Assembly: GCA_965662545.1 (NCBI GenBank)
Contig: CBFIHZ010000068.1
Coordinates: 1-7,338, forward strand
Source: CPC320 sp002684375
GTDB lineage: Bacteria; Pseudomonadota; Alphaproteobacteria; Rhodobacterales; Rhodobacteraceae
Reading direction: 5' to 3'
DNA length: 7,338 bases
Shown: positions 6,773 through 7,338 of the stretch, in pieces
Layout: each line of letters opens with the position of its first letter
Position numbering within the stretch: the first letter of the stretch is position 1
Made by a program: the position numbers and the translations under genes
Notes under the pieces: generated by a model
What the model saw: the letters and a program-made list of their open reading frames with translations, nothing else
Told to the model about the DNA's origin: nothing
Databases searched by the model: none

Positions 6773-6942
6773 GATCTTTCCGCACTTACTTTTATAAGGT
6801 GCCCTATATTTCATCTCTGCATTATGCTTTTTTCAAATGTCTGGGTCTGCAGTGAAATGTCATACCTGTAATTTCCTCCATAAACTCAAGCGTGACGGCA
6901 CCGGGAAGATGATATTTTTAAATCTGTTAACAATCAGATGTA

Positions 6943-6985
6943 CACTTGCCCTGCCTGTTGACGGTTTGTCGCGAATGGGCAGGTG
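6943..6985. repeat. 9-bp interrupted inverted repeat upstream of the formaldehyde dehydrogenase gene
   Basis: CACTTGCCC (6943-6951) and GGGCAGGTG (6977-6985) are complementary at eight of nine positions; the ninth would be a G-U pair in RNA. The spacer is 25 bases. The right arm lies inside the spacer of the candidate promoter at 6966-6994, so it may be an operator or a structured leader. Confidence 0.35.
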
Positions 6986-6994
6986 CGTTACAAT
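6966..6994 (+). promoter_or_regulatory. Candidate sigma-70-type promoter
   Basis: TTGTCG (6966-6971) and TACAAT (6989-6994) are separated by 17 bases and match the consensus at 4 of 6 and 5 of 6 positions. Transcription would start near 7001, leaving a leader of about 290 bases before the dehydrogenase ATG, beginning with the large dyad at 7002. Confidence 0.3.
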
Positions 6995-7001
6995 TCCATA
7001 T

Positions 7002-7041
7002 TCAGTGATTTTCAGACTGTAAACAGTAGTTTAATCACTGA
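7002..7041. repeat. Concentric 40-bp dyad (9-bp outer arms, 5-bp inner arms)
   Basis: The outer arms TCAGTGATT (7002-7010) and AATCACTGA (7033-7041) are perfectly complementary. The inner arms ACTGT (7016-7020) and ACAGT (7023-7027) share exactly the same centre, separated from the outer arms by five mismatched bases on each side. In RNA this gives a 9-bp stem, a 5-by-5 internal loop and a 4-bp stem capped by UAAA. In DNA it resembles a double operator for a symmetric regulator. Confidence 0.5.
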
Positions 7042-7087
7042 GACATGATACTGAACGTTCAAAAGTTCTGAACAAAATTTGGCGTTA

Positions 7088-7099
7088 TAACTTAAGTTA
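7088..7099. repeat. Perfect 12-bp palindrome TAACTTAAGTTA
   Basis: This fully symmetric AT-rich palindrome lies about 190 bases before the dehydrogenase start. It could be a regulator site. Palindromes of this size are expected about once or twice by chance in this window. Confidence 0.25.
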
Positions 7100-7138
7100 A
7101 AGTTCCAAACGCGCCCTTGCGGAGATCGCGATGGGTGC

Positions 7139-7151
7139 TAAAGCGACACAA
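7139..7151 (+). repeat. 13-base word TAAAGCGACACAA, copy 2
   Basis: This is an exact second copy of the word at 75-87, placed 141 bases before the dehydrogenase start and followed by ATTATGATAG. See the entry for copy 1. Confidence 0.25.
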
Positions 7152-7235
7152 ATTATGATAGTTTTGTGCATTTCTGAGATTGAAAAAAAATGGGGAAGGT
7201 GGCACGGTTTCCTCTATGGAACGACTTTGCTTCTG

Positions 7236-7253
7236 TAGGGAATAGCGACCCTA
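7236..7253. promoter_or_regulatory. Operator-like inverted repeat TAGGG-N8-CCCTA
   Basis: Two 5-bp arms, 8 bases apart, lie 40 bases before the dehydrogenase ATG. A second small repeat, TTTTG-N7-CAAAA, follows at 7255-7271. This is a plausible position for a regulator near the promoter. In Paracoccus the orthologous gene is under the FlhRS two-component system, but I cannot tie either repeat to it. Confidence 0.25.
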
Positions 7254-7292
7254 ATTTTGATCAAGACAAAAATGAACTTGGGAGACCTCACG

Positions 7293-7338
7293 ATGAGAAC
7301 ACGCGCCGCAGTGGCTTTGGAAGCCGGAAAACCTTTAG
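7293..7338 (+). CDS. S-(hydroxymethyl)glutathione dehydrogenase / class III alcohol dehydrogenase, 3' partial
   Basis: The 15 visible codons read MRTRAAVALEAGKPL, which matches the N-terminus of proteobacterial glutathione-dependent formaldehyde dehydrogenase (called adhI, flhA, adhC or frmA) as I remember it. The enzyme oxidises the spontaneous adduct of formaldehyde and glutathione to S-formylglutathione with NAD, in the cytosol. GGGAGA at 7280-7285 sits 7 bases before the ATG. The zinc ligands lie beyond the window edge and cannot be checked. The gene has its own long upstream region with several dyads, so it is probably regulated separately. Other zinc alcohol dehydrogenases begin similarly, but this exact opening is most typical of class III. 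Confidence 0.82.
   Translation, partial: MRTRAAVALEAGKPL

Larger units (their letters stand above)
6013..7292. other. Long 1.28-kb stretch without a convincing gene
   Basis: This region is visibly richer in A and T than the operon. Reading frames exist but lack the usual support. One plus frame opens with GTG at 6018 (167 codons), a minus frame runs from a TTG at 6421 down to 6032 (129 codons), another plus frame begins with TTG at 6514 (83 codons), and a 61-codon frame starts at ATG 6837. None has a good ribosome site or a family I recognise. The first 450 bases may be a decayed gene. The last 350 bases look regulatory, with several dyads and a candidate promoter. No tRNA, rRNA, CRISPR array or insertion sequence ends were seen. 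Confidence 0.6.

Noticed and set aside
6837..7022. 61-codon frame with a CHTC motif
   Set aside because: There is no ribosome site, it overlaps the dyad cluster and candidate promoter, and a single CxxC is not enough to claim a zinc-binding protein.
7053..7073. GAAC and GTTC words resembling the alphaproteobacterial LexA box
   Set aside because: The known box is a direct repeat with a 7-base spacer. Here the direct repeats are 4 or 13 bases apart, so the spacing is wrong.
7200..7216. TGGCACG resembling the -24 part of a sigma-54 promoter
   Set aside because: The bases at the -12 position are CCTCT instead of a TTGC-type element.

Overview
The window looks like chromosomal DNA of an alphaproteobacterium, most likely a marine Rhodobacterales (Roseobacter-type) bacterium. 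This rests on moderate GC coding DNA, tightly packed genes with good Shine-Dalgarno sites, and a partial gene at the right edge whose N-terminus matches class III alcohol dehydrogenases of that order from memory. No database search was possible, so the lineage is an inference.

Positions 1-5190 are one dense plus-strand operon. It starts with the last codons of a probable glutamine synthetase-like ligase. Three genes follow that together rebuild a split glutamate synthase large subunit: a class II glutamine amidotransferase (155-1090), a GXGXG beta-helix protein (1078-1947) and an FMN/[3Fe-4S] glutamate synthase catalytic subunit (1968-3332). This architecture is that of N-methylglutamate synthase (MgsABC, with GmaS) and of the GlxBCD/GlnT clusters. 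The sequence alone does not say which, and the long GXGXG subunit argues for a divergent subfamily. Three more genes are attached by very short gaps or overlapping start/stop codons: an unrecognised 137-aa protein, a nitrilase-superfamily amidase with an intact Glu-Lys-Cys triad, and an unrecognised 195-aa protein. The likely theme is movement of nitrogen through glutamine or gamma-glutamyl amides.

Positions 5347-6012 hold rluA, an RNA pseudouridine synthase that is probably an unrelated housekeeping gene. Its better start lies 51 bases inside the longest frame.

Positions 6013-7292 are an unusually long AT-richer stretch without a convincing gene. It contains conflicting start-poor reading frames (about 5987-6451), possibly a decayed gene. 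Its last 350 bases hold a cluster of dyad symmetries, a candidate promoter, and a 13-base word that also occurs just upstream of the amidotransferase gene. Positions 7293-7338 are the first 15 codons of a glutathione-dependent formaldehyde dehydrogenase. If the operon makes N-methylglutamate, oxidation of that compound releases a C1 unit at the formaldehyde level, so the downstream gene is a suggestive neighbour. That link remains a hypothesis.
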